Positions 32,879-41,624 of a DNA stretch of 64,000 bases are shown piece after piece. Source of the stretch: Aeromicrobium sp. IC_218 (GTDB taxonomy: Bacteria; Actinomycetota; Actinomycetes; Propionibacteriales; Nocardioidaceae); NCBI RefSeq assembly GCF_004336805.1, contig NZ_SJXM01000001.1:310001-374000 (forward strand), given 5' to 3'. Both the position numbers and the translations under genes were made by a program. The notes below the pieces were generated by a model that saw nothing but the letters and a program-made list of their open reading frames with translations, was not told the DNA's origin and did not search any database. Positions within the stretch are counted from its first letter, which is position 1. Every line of letters starts with the position of its first letter.

Positions 32879-33856
32879 TCAGGCGTCCGGGGCCTCCGCG
32901 GCCTCGGCCCGGCGGCCCATGCGGGCGGCGAGCCACGCGCAGACCACGAGCTGCAGCTGGTGGAAGAGCATGAGCGGCAGCACCGCGAGCGCGAAGTCGT
33001 CCGAGGAGAACAGCACCGAGAGCATCGGCAGGCCGGCGGCCAGGCTCTTGTGGCTGCCGCAGAACAGCAGGGGCGCCCGGTCGGCCTCGGCCAGCCCGAC
33101 CACCCGGCCGAGCAGCACGCACAAGCCGAGCGCGGCGGCCAGCAGGGTCGCGCACACCGCCACCACGACGAGCGCGGACGCGACGTCCACGTGGCTCCAG
33201 ACGTCCGCCTCGGCGCCCTTGCTGAAGGCGGCGTAGACCACCAGCAGGATCGTGAGCCGGTCGTAGCGACCGAGCACGGGGTGCCAGCGCTGCACCGTCG
33301 CGGCGGTCAGCGGACGGCTGAGGGTGCCGAGCGCGAACGGCACGAGCAGCTGCAGGACGATCGACAGCACCGTCGAACCGCTCACGGTCACGTCGCCGCT
33401 CCCGGCGAGCAGCAGGCCGACGAGCAGCGGGGTCAGCGCGACGCCGAGCAGGTTCGACAGAGACGCCCCCACCACGGCGCCGGCCACGTTGCCGCGGGCG
33501 ATCGCCGTGAACGCGACGGACGACTGGACGGTGGACGGCACCAGCGTCAGCAGCAGGACGCCGGTGGCCAGCCCGGCGGGCAGGACGGGGTCGGTGACCG
33601 CCCGGGCCAGCAGCCCCAGCAGCGGGAACGCCACGTAGGTCATGGCCAGGATCGAGAGGTGCAGGCGCCAGCCGCGCAGCCCGTGCCAGGTCTCGGCCGG
33701 CGACAGCCGGACGCCGTACAGGAAGAACAGCACCGCGACGGCCGCCTTCACCACCACGTCGAGGACGTCGAGCCCCTCGCCGGTGACCGGCAGGAACGTG
33801 CCCAGCAGCGCGACGCCGAGCAGGGCCAGCAGGAAGGGATCGAGACGCAGCCGCAC
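32879..33856 (-). CDS. Bile acid:sodium symporter-like (SBF-like) membrane transporter
   Basis: This is a 325-residue membrane protein with about ten segments. SBF-like features are FFLYGVRLSPAETWHGLRGWRLH, VPSTVQSSVAFTAIARGNVAGAVVGASLSNLLGVALTP and FCGSHKSLAAGLP. The gene is convergent with qsuB, only 3 bp apart, and lies at the right edge of the accessory block before proC. Cargo is unknown; an organic acid is plausible. Confidence 0.85.
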   Translation of the reverse strand: MRLRLDPFLLALLGVALLGTFLPVTGEGLDVLDVVVKAAVAVLFFLYGVRLSPAETWHGLRGWRLHLSILAMTYVAFPLLGLLARAVTDPVLPAGLATGVLLLTLVPSTVQSSVAFTAIARGNVAGAVVGASLSNLLGVALTPLLVGLLLAGSGDVTVSGSTVLSIVLQLLVPFALGTLSRPLTAATVQRWHPVLGRYDRLTILLVVYAAFSKGAEADVWSHVDVASALVVVAVCATLLAAALGLCVLLGRVVGLAEADRAPLLFCGSHKSLAAGLPMLSVLFSSDDFALAVLPLMLFHQLQLVVCAWLAARMGRRAEAAEAPDA

Positions 33857-33910
33857 ACGCAGACCCTAGGGGAGTCCGCGCGGCGGGGCCCGACGTCCTA
33901 GGCTGGCGGT

Positions 33911-34720
33911 GTGACCGATCGCATAGCCATCATCGGGGTCGGCGTGATGGGCGAGACCCTCGTGTCCACGCTCCTGGCCGCCGGCGTCGAGCCGGGCCGC
34001 GTCGTCGCCGTCGAGAAGCGTCCCGAGCGAGCCGCCGAGCTCCGCGAGCGCCACGGCATCGACGTCGCCGGGCTCGAGGACGCGGTGCGCGGTGCCGACC
34101 TGGTGCTGCTCGTGACCAAGCCGCAGGACGTCCCCGGCGTTCTGGAGCAGGCCGGCCCCCTGGTCGTCCCGGGCGCCGCGGTCGTGTCCTTCGCCGCCGG
34201 CGTCCGCACCGCCACCATCGAGGCGGCGGTGCCCGACGGCGTCGAGGTCCTGCGCGTCATGCCCAACACCCCCGCGCTCGTCGGCCAGGGCGTCTTCGGC
34301 GTCTCGGCCGGCGCCTCGTGCAGCGACGAGCGGGTCGCCGCGGTCCAGCACCTGCTCGAGCCCGGCGGCACCGTGGTGGTCGTCGACGAGGATGACCAGG
34401 ACGCGCTCACCGCCGTGTCCGGCTCCGGTCCCGCGTACGTCTTCTACCTGGCCGAGGCGATGATCGCCGGCGGCGTCGAGGCCGGTCTCGACCCGGCCAC
34501 CGCCCACCGGCTCGCCGTGGCCACCATCCAGGGCTCGGCCGCGCTGCTGGCCGGCAGCGACGACGAGCCCGCCGAGCTGCGCCGCCGGGTCACCTCGCCG
34601 AACGGCACCACCGCGGCGGCGATCGCGACGTTCGACGACCGCGGCGTGAAGCAGGCCGTGGCCGACGGCGTCCGCGCGGCCGCCGCCCGCTCCGCCGAGC
34701 TGTCCGGGCCGGGCGCATGA
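33911..34720 (+). CDS. proC: Pyrroline-5-carboxylate reductase
   Basis: This is a 269-residue enzyme with the N-terminal dinucleotide site IAIIGVGVMGETLVSTLL, VLRVMPNTPALVGQG, and the C-terminal signature AVSGSGPAYVFYLAEAM with RRRVTSPNGTTAAAI. It makes proline from pyrroline-5-carboxylate with NAD(P)H. TAGGCT lies 6 nt before the GTG start, consistent with leaderless transcription. In mycobacteria proC follows the Rv0498/Rv0499 genes directly; here 27 kb separates them. Confidence 0.96.
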   Translation: MTDRIAIIGVGVMGETLVSTLLAAGVEPGRVVAVEKRPERAAELRERHGIDVAGLEDAVRGADLVLLVTKPQDVPGVLEQAGPLVVPGAAVVSFAAGVRTATIEAAVPDGVEVLRVMPNTPALVGQGVFGVSAGASCSDERVAAVQHLLEPGGTVVVVDEDDQDALTAVSGSGPAYVFYLAEAMIAGGVEAGLDPATAHRLAVATIQGSAALLAGSDDEPAELRRRVTSPNGTTAAAIATFDDRGVKQAVADGVRAAAARSAELSGPGA

Positions 34721-35922
34721 CCGAGGGCGCCGCGCCGCAGGAGACGGCCCCGGACCGCTCGGTCGTCGTCTTCGACGACCAGATGACGCAGTACGACTTC
34801 GGCGCCCACCACCCCATGGCGCCGGTGCGCGTCGAGCTGACGATGATGCTCGCTGAGGAGCTCGGCGTGCTCGAGCAGGTGGACGTCGTGGGGGCGCCCG
34901 CCGCCACCGACGACGACCTCCTCCGGCTGCACTCGCCGGCCTACGTCGAGCGGGTGCAGAAGCTCAGCGACCACCCGGTCTACACCGAGCCCGGCTTCGG
35001 GCTCGGCACCGAGGACAACCCCGTCTTCGCCCACATGCACGAGGCCAGCGCGCTGATCGCCGGCGCCAGCATCGAGGCGGCCCGCCAGGTCTGGACCGGC
35101 CAGGCGCGGCACGCGGTCAGCGTCTGCGGCGGCCTCCACCACGCCATGCCCGGCAAGGCCAGCGGGTTCTGCATCTACAACGACGTCGCGCTGGCCATCG
35201 CCTGGCTGCTCGACCACGGCGCGAAGAAGGTCGCCTACGTCGACGTCGACGCCCACCACGGCGACGGCGTCCAGACGATGTTCTGGGACGACCCGCGGGT
35301 GCTGACCATCTCGATCCACGAGGGCCCGCAGACGCTGTTCCCCGGCACCGGCTACGCCACCGAGACCGGCGGCGAGGGCGCCGAGGGCTCGGCGATCAAC
35401 GTCGCGCTGCCGCCGGCCACGTCCGACGCCGGCTGGATGCGCGCGTTCCACGCCGTCGTCCCGGCCGCGCTGCGCGAGTTCGCCCCCGACGTGCTGGTGA
35501 CCCAGCACGGCTGCGACTCGCACATGGACGACCCGCTCACCAACCTCATGCTGAGCGTCGACGGCCAGCGCGCGTCCTACCTCGCGCTGCGCGACCTGGC
35601 CGACGAGATCTGCGGCGGCCGCTGGGTCTCCACCGGTGGCGGCGGCTACGCCGTGCTGGACGTCGTCCCCCGTGCCTGGAGCCACCTCATCGCCGTCGTG
35701 GGCGGCACGCCGCTCGACGTCGCCACGCCGACGCCCGAGCGCTGGCGGGCCCGGGTGGCCGAGCTGCGCGGCGGCGACGCCCCCACGCGCATGACCGACG
35801 GGCGCCTGCCGACCTTCCGCGACTGGCGCGAGGGCTACGACCCGGCGAGCTGGCTGGACCGCTCGATCATGGCCACGCGCACCGCCGCGTTCCCGCTGCT
35901 GGGGCTCGATCCGCAGCCCTGA
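34717..35922 (+). CDS. acuC: AcuC-type histone deacetylase-like hydrolase
   Basis: This is a 401-residue arginase/deacetylase-fold protein. The Zn2+ site and charge-relay residues appear in GGLHHAMPGKASGFCIYNDVALAI, YVDVDAHHGDGVQ and VTQHGCDSHMDDPLTNL. AcuC in Bacillus deacetylates and so activates acetyl-CoA synthetase. The start overlaps the proC stop by ATGA, so both are co-translated. Confidence 0.92.
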   Translation: MTEGAAPQETAPDRSVVVFDDQMTQYDFGAHHPMAPVRVELTMMLAEELGVLEQVDVVGAPAATDDDLLRLHSPAYVERVQKLSDHPVYTEPGFGLGTEDNPVFAHMHEASALIAGASIEAARQVWTGQARHAVSVCGGLHHAMPGKASGFCIYNDVALAIAWLLDHGAKKVAYVDVDAHHGDGVQTMFWDDPRVLTISIHEGPQTLFPGTGYATETGGEGAEGSAINVALPPATSDAGWMRAFHAVVPAALREFAPDVLVTQHGCDSHMDDPLTNLMLSVDGQRASYLALRDLADEICGGRWVSTGGGGYAVLDVVPRAWSHLIAVVGGTPLDVATPTPERWRARVAELRGGDAPTRMTDGRLPTFRDWREGYDPASWLDRSIMATRTAAFPLLGLDPQP

Positions 35923-35989
35923 ACCACCCGGTGAAGAAGTTGTCGGTTTCGGCTACCGCGCCGGCTCGCGAACCACTACTCTCTGCTCA

Positions 35990-36036
35990 GGCACGCGCGC
36001 TCTTCTCCGGTGGGGAAGCCGGAGTGCGCGCGTGCC
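35990..36036 (+). promoter_or_regulatory. Long structured leader hairpin upstream of the bldC-like gene
   Basis: GGCACGCGCGC (35990-36000) pairs perfectly with GCGCGCGTGCC (36026-36036). Inside, TCCGG (36006-36010) pairs with CCGGA (36019-36023), making a two-tier stem. It ends 25 nt before the ATG of the bldC-like gene and 68 nt after acuC. It may be the acuC terminator, an attenuator in the leader, or both. Confidence 0.6.
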
Positions 36037-36061
36037 GTTCACTTCTCAGGGAGGAAGCGCC

Positions 36062-36247
36062 ATGGTCTCGTCCGTGCGTTTCATGACCGTGGCGGAGGTC
36101 GCCTCCCAGATGCGCGTGTCCAAGATGACCGTGTACCGCCTCGTCCACGCCGGCGAGCTCGAGGCCGTCCGCGTGGGCCGGTCCTTCCGGGTGCCCGAGC
36201 ACGCGGTCGAGACCTACCTGAAGAACTCGTACTTCCAGGCGGGCTGA
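36062..36247 (+). CDS. bldC: BldC-like MerR/excisionase-type DNA-binding protein
   Basis: This is a 61-residue protein that consists of one winged-helix motif: MTVAEVASQMRVSKMTVYRLVHAGELEAVRVGRSFRVPEHAVETYL. This is the pattern of Streptomyces BldC and mycobacterial Rv0500A. BldC-type proteins bind DNA as head-to-tail multimers and control development. ATG 36062 has AGGGAGGAAG upstream. It lies between acuC and the bS22 gene, as in mycobacteria (proC, Rv0500A, Rv0500B). Confidence 0.92.
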   Translation: MVSSVRFMTVAEVASQMRVSKMTVYRLVHAGELEAVRVGRSFRVPEHAVETYLKNSYFQAG

Positions 36248-36335
36248 GCCCCGGCTCACGGCCTGACTTTCCGCTCCTGGCCTGCTGCCCGTAGGCTGGG
36301 GACTCGCAATTGACTCAGTCGTCAGAAGGTGGACC

Positions 36336-36437
36336 GTGGGTTCTGTCATCAAGAAGCGTCGCAAGCGGATGTCGAAGAAGAAGCACCGCAAGATGCTCAA
36401 GCGCACGCGCGTGCAGCGCCGCCGTCTGGGCAAGTGA
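36336..36437 (+). CDS. Small ribosomal protein bS22 (AURKAIP1/COX24-type, 33 residues)
   Basis: A GTG at 36336 opens a 33-codon frame: [19 protein letters not shown], then [14 protein letters not shown]. It is extremely basic and nearly identical to mycobacterial Rv0500B, which has been seen in the small ribosomal subunit as bS22. A GAAGGTGG RBS lies 5 nt upstream. It sits between the bldC-like gene and the epimerase gene, the conserved actinobacterial location. Confidence 0.93.
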   Translation: MGSVIKKRRKRMSKKKHRKMLKRTRVQRRRLGK

Positions 36438-36457
36438 GCCGGGCGGGCCTCTAGACC

Positions 36458-37429
36458 ATGGGCCGCGTCGTCCTGGTGACCGGGCTCTCGCGCGACATCG
36501 CTCTGCGATGCGCGCGGCTGCTCGCTGACCAGGGGGACGCGCTCGGGATCGACAAGGTCGTCGGTGTCGACGTCACGCCGCCGAGGGAGGACCTCGGCGG
36601 CGTGAAGTTCGTCCGGGCCGACATCCGCACGCCCGTCATCGCGAAGGTCATCGCGGTCGAGGACGTCGACACCGTCGTCCACCTCGACCTCGGTCCCTCG
36701 CACGGCCGCGGCGCGGCCAAGGAGCTCAACGTCATCGGGACGATGCAGCTGCTGGCCGCGTGCCAGCGCGTCTCGCACGTCACCACGTTCGTCCTGGGCT
36801 CCTCGACGGCCGTCTACGGCACGTCCGCCCGCAGTCCTGCCCTGTTCACCGAGTCCTCGGTGGCGCGCGGCGGCACGAACGCGGGCTTCCCCAAGGACGT
36901 CTGCGAGGTCGAGGGCTACGTCCGCGGGTTCGCCCGCCGCCGGCCCGACGTCCGCATCGTGACGCTGCGCTCGGCGCAGGTGCTCGACGCCGGCGCGCCG
37001 CTGGCCGCGTACTTCGCCAACCCGGTGCTGCCCACGGTCGCGGGCTACGACCCGCGGCTGCAGTTCCTGCACGTCCACGACGCGCTCGAGGTCATGCGCC
37101 GCGCCGTCGTCGACGAGGGCGTCCAGGGCACGTTCAACGTGGCCGGCGACGGCGTGGTCATGCTGTCCCAGGCGGTGCGCCGGCTCGGACGTCCGACGGT
37201 GCCGTTCCCGCCCGTCGGGTTCGGCACCGCGGCACGCACCATGCTGCGGGCCATGGGCTCGGACATCACGCCCGACCTGCACCGCCTGCTCATGCACGGC
37301 CGCGTCGTCGACACGACGGCGCTGCGCACGATCCTGGGGTACGCCCCGGCGTACACCAGCGCCGAGGCGTTCTCGATGTTCGCGGCCGGGCTGCAGCCCG
37401 GCCTGCTCAGCGGGAGGGGAGCCTCGTGA
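36458..37429 (+). CDS. NAD-dependent epimerase/dehydratase family protein (Rv0501-like)
   Basis: This is a 323-residue extended SDR. It begins RVVLVTGLSRDIALRCARLLADQ, where the usual GxxGxxG is degenerate, and continues with VHLDLG, SSTAVYG and VRIVTLRSAQVL. The canonical YxxxK is not obvious, so NAD binding or catalysis may be altered. In mycobacteria this position holds galE2 (Rv0501). It is 20 nt after bS22 and overlaps the acyltransferase by GTGA. Substrate unknown. Confidence 0.85.
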   Translation: MGRVVLVTGLSRDIALRCARLLADQGDALGIDKVVGVDVTPPREDLGGVKFVRADIRTPVIAKVIAVEDVDTVVHLDLGPSHGRGAAKELNVIGTMQLLAACQRVSHVTTFVLGSSTAVYGTSARSPALFTESSVARGGTNAGFPKDVCEVEGYVRGFARRRPDVRIVTLRSAQVLDAGAPLAAYFANPVLPTVAGYDPRLQFLHVHDALEVMRRAVVDEGVQGTFNVAGDGVVMLSQAVRRLGRPTVPFPPVGFGTAARTMLRAMGSDITPDLHRLLMHGRVVDTTALRTILGYAPAYTSAEAFSMFAAGLQPGLLSGRGAS

Positions 37430-38568
37430 CCGACGACCACCGCGACGTGCCGCTCGGCACCTCCGGACGAGCCGGACGCGGCTCGCAGGGCGGCACCACG
37501 CCGTCCAGCGCCGCCCGGTCGCTGGCCGGGGGCGCGGCCCGCCCGCCGCGCCGCCCGGGTGAGCCCGCCGCAGGCACCGGCGCCGGGCGTCCGCGCCTGC
37601 ACGCCGTGCCGGACGACGCCACGGCCGAGCCGCCGCCGACGTCGCACCACTCCGGTCCGCAGGAGCCGCCACCCACCGGACTGCCGCTCGACGAGGTCCT
37701 CACCGCGGTCGTCGCGGCCGCCCAGCGCGTGCTCGGCGACGACTGGGAGGCGCGCCTGGCGCGCATGCTGGCCACGCTGCGCCGCCGGCTCTCGGGCGAC
37801 TACGAGGTCGACGACTTCGGCCACGACCCCGAGGTCGCCGAGCTGCTCGTGCAGGTGCTCGAGCCGCTGGCCGAGAAGTGGTTCCGGCTCGAGGTCCGCG
37901 GCGTGCACAACATCCCGGCCGAGGGTGGCGCGCTGCTGGTCGGCAACCACTCCGGCACCGTGCCGATCGACGGGCTCATCACCAGCTACGCGGTGCACCG
38001 GTACGCCCAGCGCACGCTGCGTCCGCTCGCCGCCGACCTGGTCTTCGCGCTGCCGTTCGTGGGCGAGACCGCCCGCAAGTTCGGCGCGACGCTGGCCTGC
38101 ACCGAGGACGCCGAGCGGCTGCTCGGCCGCGGCGAGCTCGCCGCCGTCTGGCCCGAGGGCTTCAAGGGCGTCGGCAAGCCGTTCAGCGAGCGCTACAAGC
38201 TGCAGCGGTTCGGCCGCGGCGGGTTCGTGTCGTCGGCGATGCGCGCCCAGGTGCCGATCGTCCCGGTGTCGATCGTCGGCGCCGAGGAGATCTACCCGCT
38301 CGTGGGCAACCTGCCCTCGCTCGCACGGCTGCTCGGCCTGCCCTACCTGCCGATCACGCCGTTCTTCCCGTGGCTGGGCCTGCTCGGCCTCGTGCCGCTG
38401 CCCAGCAAGTGGATCATCGAGTTCGGCGAGCCGGTGCGCACCGACGCCTACGCGCCCGAGGCGGCCGACGACCCGATGCTGCTGTTCAACGTCACCGATC
38501 AGGTGCGGGAGACGATCCAGCAGACGCTCTACGGGCTGCTGGTCGACCGCGGCGGGGCGTTCTTCTAG
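37426..38568 (+). CDS. Lysophospholipid acyltransferase (PlsC) family protein (Rv0502-like)
   Basis: This is a 380-residue protein. The first about 90 residues are a Pro/Gly/Arg-rich disordered segment, then the acyltransferase domain with the NHSGTVPIDG motif (variant of HX4D: the His is in GNHSGTVPID), AAVWPEGFKGVGKPF and VPIVPVSIVGAEE. It likely acylates a lipid at the membrane. The GTG overlaps the epimerase stop, and the pair is conserved in mycobacteria. It ends 12 bp from the convergent DUF5667 gene. Confidence 0.87.
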   Translation: MTDDHRDVPLGTSGRAGRGSQGGTTPSSAARSLAGGAARPPRRPGEPAAGTGAGRPRLHAVPDDATAEPPPTSHHSGPQEPPPTGLPLDEVLTAVVAAAQRVLGDDWEARLARMLATLRRRLSGDYEVDDFGHDPEVAELLVQVLEPLAEKWFRLEVRGVHNIPAEGGALLVGNHSGTVPIDGLITSYAVHRYAQRTLRPLAADLVFALPFVGETARKFGATLACTEDAERLLGRGELAAVWPEGFKGVGKPFSERYKLQRFGRGGFVSSAMRAQVPIVPVSIVGAEEIYPLVGNLPSLARLLGLPYLPITPFFPWLGLLGLVPLPSKWIIEFGEPVRTDAYAPEAADDPMLLFNVTDQVRETIQQTLYGLLVDRGGAFF

Positions 38569-38580
38569 CGGCTGCGGCTG

Positions 38581-39843
38581 CTAGCCGCGCGGGACCCAGA
38601 GGTTCCAGCGCTGCTGACGCTCGCGACGGCGCTCGTCCTCGCGCTGGCGACGCTCCTCGGCGCGCTCGCGCGCCCGGTCACGACGCTCCTCGGCGCGGGC
38701 CTCGCGCTCGGCCTCGCGGCGCTCGCGCTCGGCACGCCGCTCCTCGGCGCGCTGCTCGCGCTCCGTGCGGGCCTCCTCGCGACGACGCTCCCGCTCGGCA
38801 CGGCGCTCCTCGCCCCGCTGGCGGGCCTGGTCGCGCGGGCTGGACGTGGGGGTCGGGGTCGCCGACGGCGTGGGCCGCGTGGTGGGTGCGGTCGGTCGCG
38901 GACGTGCGTCGGCACGGCCGTCGCGGGCCGTGCCGTCACTGGGGACCTTCGTCGTCGGGATCGCGACGCGGGCGCCGGGTCTGTGCCGGTCGCTGGACCG
39001 CCGCTGGGCGGCCGGCGTGCGCGACACGACCTGCTCGCGCGGGACGGACGCACGGGGCTCGCTGCCCGAGACGCTGCGCTGCACCTCGTCGGCCAGGCGG
39101 CGCGACTCGCGCGACAGGCAGGTGGGGCAGGTGCTGTCGACGGTGCCGGTCAGCTCGTCGACCAGGCGCTGCACGCGGTCGACGACGGTGTCCTCGGCCG
39201 GGGCGCCGCTCGCCAGGTCCTTGAGGGTGGGCGCGGTGTCGGCGACGAACCGGTCGACCTGCTGCAGCGTGGCCTTGTCGTGGTCGTCCTCGTAGGCCTC
39301 GAGCAGACGGCCGGTGCCGGACCGCGCGACCTTCTCGAAGTCGACCAGCGCCTCGTCGACGACCTTCTGCGGGGTGTCGTCACGGTCGGCCAGCGCCTCG
39401 ACCTCGGCCAGGCGACGCGTCGCCTGGCGCAGCTCGAAGGTGCCGCGCGCGCTGTCGGACAGCCGCAGCGACTTCTGGACCTGCTCGGTGCCGCGCTTGA
39501 CCGGGTAGAGCACCTCGCCGGGGAGGGCGGAGGCGCTCGACGCGACCAGGCCGGCACCACCGGCGACCGTGACCGCCGCCGCGACGACGCCCGCCAGACG
39601 TCGTCGTGTGCCGCGGGGAGTGGCCATGACCGGGACGGCCGGACGGGGCTGCAGGACCTCCTGCGCCTCGGCCATGAGCCGGCTGCGCAGGTCGACCGCG
39701 AAGTCGGGCCGGGGCGACTCGACCGCGCTCGCCTGGAGCGTCTCGACCGTGCGGAGCAGCTGCTCGTGGTCGGACGCCGGCGCCGCGCCGCGCAGGGCGG
39801 CGTCGAAGGCCTCGGCCTCGGCCGAGCGGCGGAACGGGGTCAT
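38581..39843 (-). CDS. DUF5667 membrane protein with CxxC and long charged tail, sigma-factor partner
   Basis: This is a 420-residue protein. An N-terminal cytoplasmic part (1-80) with ETLQASAVESPRPDFAVDLRSRL is followed by one membrane segment (about 82-108), the DUF5667 region (LPGEVLYPVKRGTEQVQKSLRLSD), a CxxC pair in DSTCPTCLSRES near residue 240, a Pro/Thr-rich stretch, and an Arg/Glu-rich coil over the last 90 residues. DUF5667 genes follow BldN-type sigma genes. An anti-sigma role like RsbN is plausible. It starts 97 nt after the sigma gene. Confidence 0.8.
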   Translation of the reverse strand: MTPFRRSAEAEAFDAALRGAAPASDHEQLLRTVETLQASAVESPRPDFAVDLRSRLMAEAQEVLQPRPAVPVMATPRGTRRRLAGVVAAAVTVAGGAGLVASSASALPGEVLYPVKRGTEQVQKSLRLSDSARGTFELRQATRRLAEVEALADRDDTPQKVVDEALVDFEKVARSGTGRLLEAYEDDHDKATLQQVDRFVADTAPTLKDLASGAPAEDTVVDRVQRLVDELTGTVDSTCPTCLSRESRRLADEVQRSVSGSEPRASVPREQVVSRTPAAQRRSSDRHRPGARVAIPTTKVPSDGTARDGRADARPRPTAPTTRPTPSATPTPTSSPRDQARQRGEERRAERERRREEARTEREQRAEERRAERERREAEREARAEERRDRARERAEERRQREDERRRERQQRWNLWVPRG

Positions 39844-39940
39844 CGCGGGAACTTTCGGTGCGCAGGGGTCGGACGCCGTGATGGCGTCTCAGCGGGCTCA
39901 ACGACGCGGGGTGCCCCCTGGTTACGCGGCGTGTCGCACA

Positions 39941-40642
39941 TCACCGCACCTCCGGGTCGATCAGCTTGGCCAGCGCCCGGACGGCGCGCAGCTGGAGCTG
40001 CTTGATCGCGCCCTCGGAACGGTCCAGCGCGGCCGCCGTCTCGGCGATCGACAGACCCTGGATGAAGCGCATGAGGATGCAGTCGCGCTGCTCGTCGCTG
40101 AGCCGGGCGACCGCCGCGTACAGCGCCTCGTTGGTGAGGTGCGCCAGGACGTCCGTCTCGGGCTGGGCCAGCACGGAGCGCCGGTCGGGGACGTCGTCGG
40201 ACACGATCTCCAGGCGGGAGCGGCCGGACTTGAAGTGGTCGGTGACCAGGTTGCGCGCGATCGTCGTGAGCCAGGCGCCGAAGTCCTTGCCCTGCCAGGT
40301 GAACTTCTGGATCGAGCGCAGGGCCCGCATGAACGTCTCGCTGGTGAGGTCCTCGGCCAGGGCGCGGGACCCCACGCGGTACAGGACGAACCGGTAGACG
40401 CCGGCGGAGTAGTGGTCGTAGAGCTGCCCGAACGCCTCCGCGTCACCCGTGGTGGCGAGCTCGACGAGCGCCCGCAGCCGGTCGCGCTCGGGATCGGCGT
40501 CGGGCGGAGCCGCGGTGCCGCCGCCCTCGGGGGCCGGGGCCGTGGGACCGGTCGTCATGGCGGCGAGGGCAGGCGCCAGCGCGGCGTCACGCGGCAGCTG
40601 TGCTGCGAGCGCGAGCGCCCGGCGCAGCGCAGACCCACTCAC
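39941..40642 (-). CDS. ECF sigma factor, BldN-like
   Basis: This is a 233-residue sigma-70 family factor. An N-terminal extension of about 60 residues (Ala/Pro-rich) precedes region 2 (LYDHYSAGVYRFVLYRVGSRALAEDLTSETFMRALRSI) and region 4 (SDEQRDCILMRFIQGLSIAETAAALDRSEGAIKQLQLRAVRAL). Streptomyces BldN is made as a pro-protein with a similar extension. The start GTG 40642 has GGGGGAGG upstream. It lies directly before the DUF5667 gene. Confidence 0.9.
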   Translation of the reverse strand: MSGSALRRALALAAQLPRDAALAPALAAMTTGPTAPAPEGGGTAAPPDADPERDRLRALVELATTGDAEAFGQLYDHYSAGVYRFVLYRVGSRALAEDLTSETFMRALRSIQKFTWQGKDFGAWLTTIARNLVTDHFKSGRSRLEIVSDDVPDRRSVLAQPETDVLAHLTNEALYAAVARLSDEQRDCILMRFIQGLSIAETAAALDRSEGAIKQLQLRAVRALAKLIDPEVR

Positions 40643-40681
40643 GGTCGTTCCTCCCCCTCGGACCGCGGTCCAGTGTACGGG

Positions 40682-41572
40682 TCAGGAGCCGTCGCGACCC
40701 TGGTTCGACCGGACCAGGTCACGCACCACCCGATAGGTGGCCCCGCCGGCCGCACCGACCAGAGCGACCTTCACGCCGGTGCCGGCCAGCTTGCGGCCCG
40801 TCCGGTAGTCGCGGACGAGCCATCCGTGGGCGCGCGCGTGACGGCGCAGGCGGCGGTCGGGGTTGATGGCGCACGGCTGGCCGACCAGCGACAGCATCGG
40901 CAGGTCGTTGGCCGAGTCCGAGTACGCCGAGCAGCGGGCGAGGTCGAGGCCCTCGGTGCGGGCGAGCTCGCGGACGGCCTCGGCCTTGCTCTCGCCGTGC
41001 AGCATCTCGCCGACCAGCCGGCCGGTGTAGACGCCGTCGCGCTGCTCGGCGACGGTGCCGAGCGCCCCGGTCAGGCCGAGCCGCGAGGCGACGACGCGGG
41101 CGATCTCCACCGGTGCCGCCGTGACCAGCCACACCCGCTGGCCGTGGTCGAGGTGCTGCTGGGCCAGGGCCCGCGTGCCCGGCCAGATGCGGTGCGCCAT
41201 GTGCTCGTCGAAGACGTCCTCGACGATCTGCTCCAGCTCGGTGGCGCGGTGGCCGGCGATGAAGGCGAGCGCGGACGCCCGGGCCTGCGCCACGTGGTCG
41301 GGGTCCTCGGAGCCGGCGACGCGGAACCAGGTCTGCTGCCACGCCGCGCTGACGATCTGGCGCGTGGTGAACAGGTCGCGCTCGTGCAGGCCGCGCGCGA
41401 GGTGGTAGATCGAGGCGCCCTGCATGAGCGTGTTGTCGACGTCGAAGAAGGCGGCGGCGGTGGCGTCGGTCGGCGCGAGCGCGGCCTCGACCTCGGCGGC
41501 CGCCGCGGAGGCGGACCCGGCCAGCACGGACCGGGCGCGCAGGTCGCGCGGTGCCGCTGCTTCACGCCCCAT
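40682..41572 (-). CDS. HAD-IB family phosphatase (SerB1/Rv0505c-like)
   Basis: This is a 296-residue HAD hydrolase. It has DxDxT motif I FFDVDNTLMQG near residue 45, motif II VTAAP, the Lys region and motif IV YSDSANDLPML. The short region after motif IV has GGATYRVVRD and may be a membrane anchor. The family includes phosphoserine phosphatases and lysophospholipid phosphatases; proximity to the acyltransferase favours lipids, but this is inference. ATG 41572 is preferred to GTG 41578. Confidence 0.85.
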   Translation of the reverse strand: MGREAAAPRDLRARSVLAGSASAAAAEVEAALAPTDATAAAFFDVDNTLMQGASIYHLARGLHERDLFTTRQIVSAAWQQTWFRVAGSEDPDHVAQARASALAFIAGHRATELEQIVEDVFDEHMAHRIWPGTRALAQQHLDHGQRVWLVTAAPVEIARVVASRLGLTGALGTVAEQRDGVYTGRLVGEMLHGESKAEAVRELARTEGLDLARCSAYSDSANDLPMLSLVGQPCAINPDRRLRRHARAHGWLVRDYRTGRKLAGTGVKVALVGAAGGATYRVVRDLVRSNQGRDGS

Positions 41573-41624
41573 GCGCACGACCGTACCGGGCGGCTCGGCT
41601 CAGCGGCTGTGGAACACTGACGGC

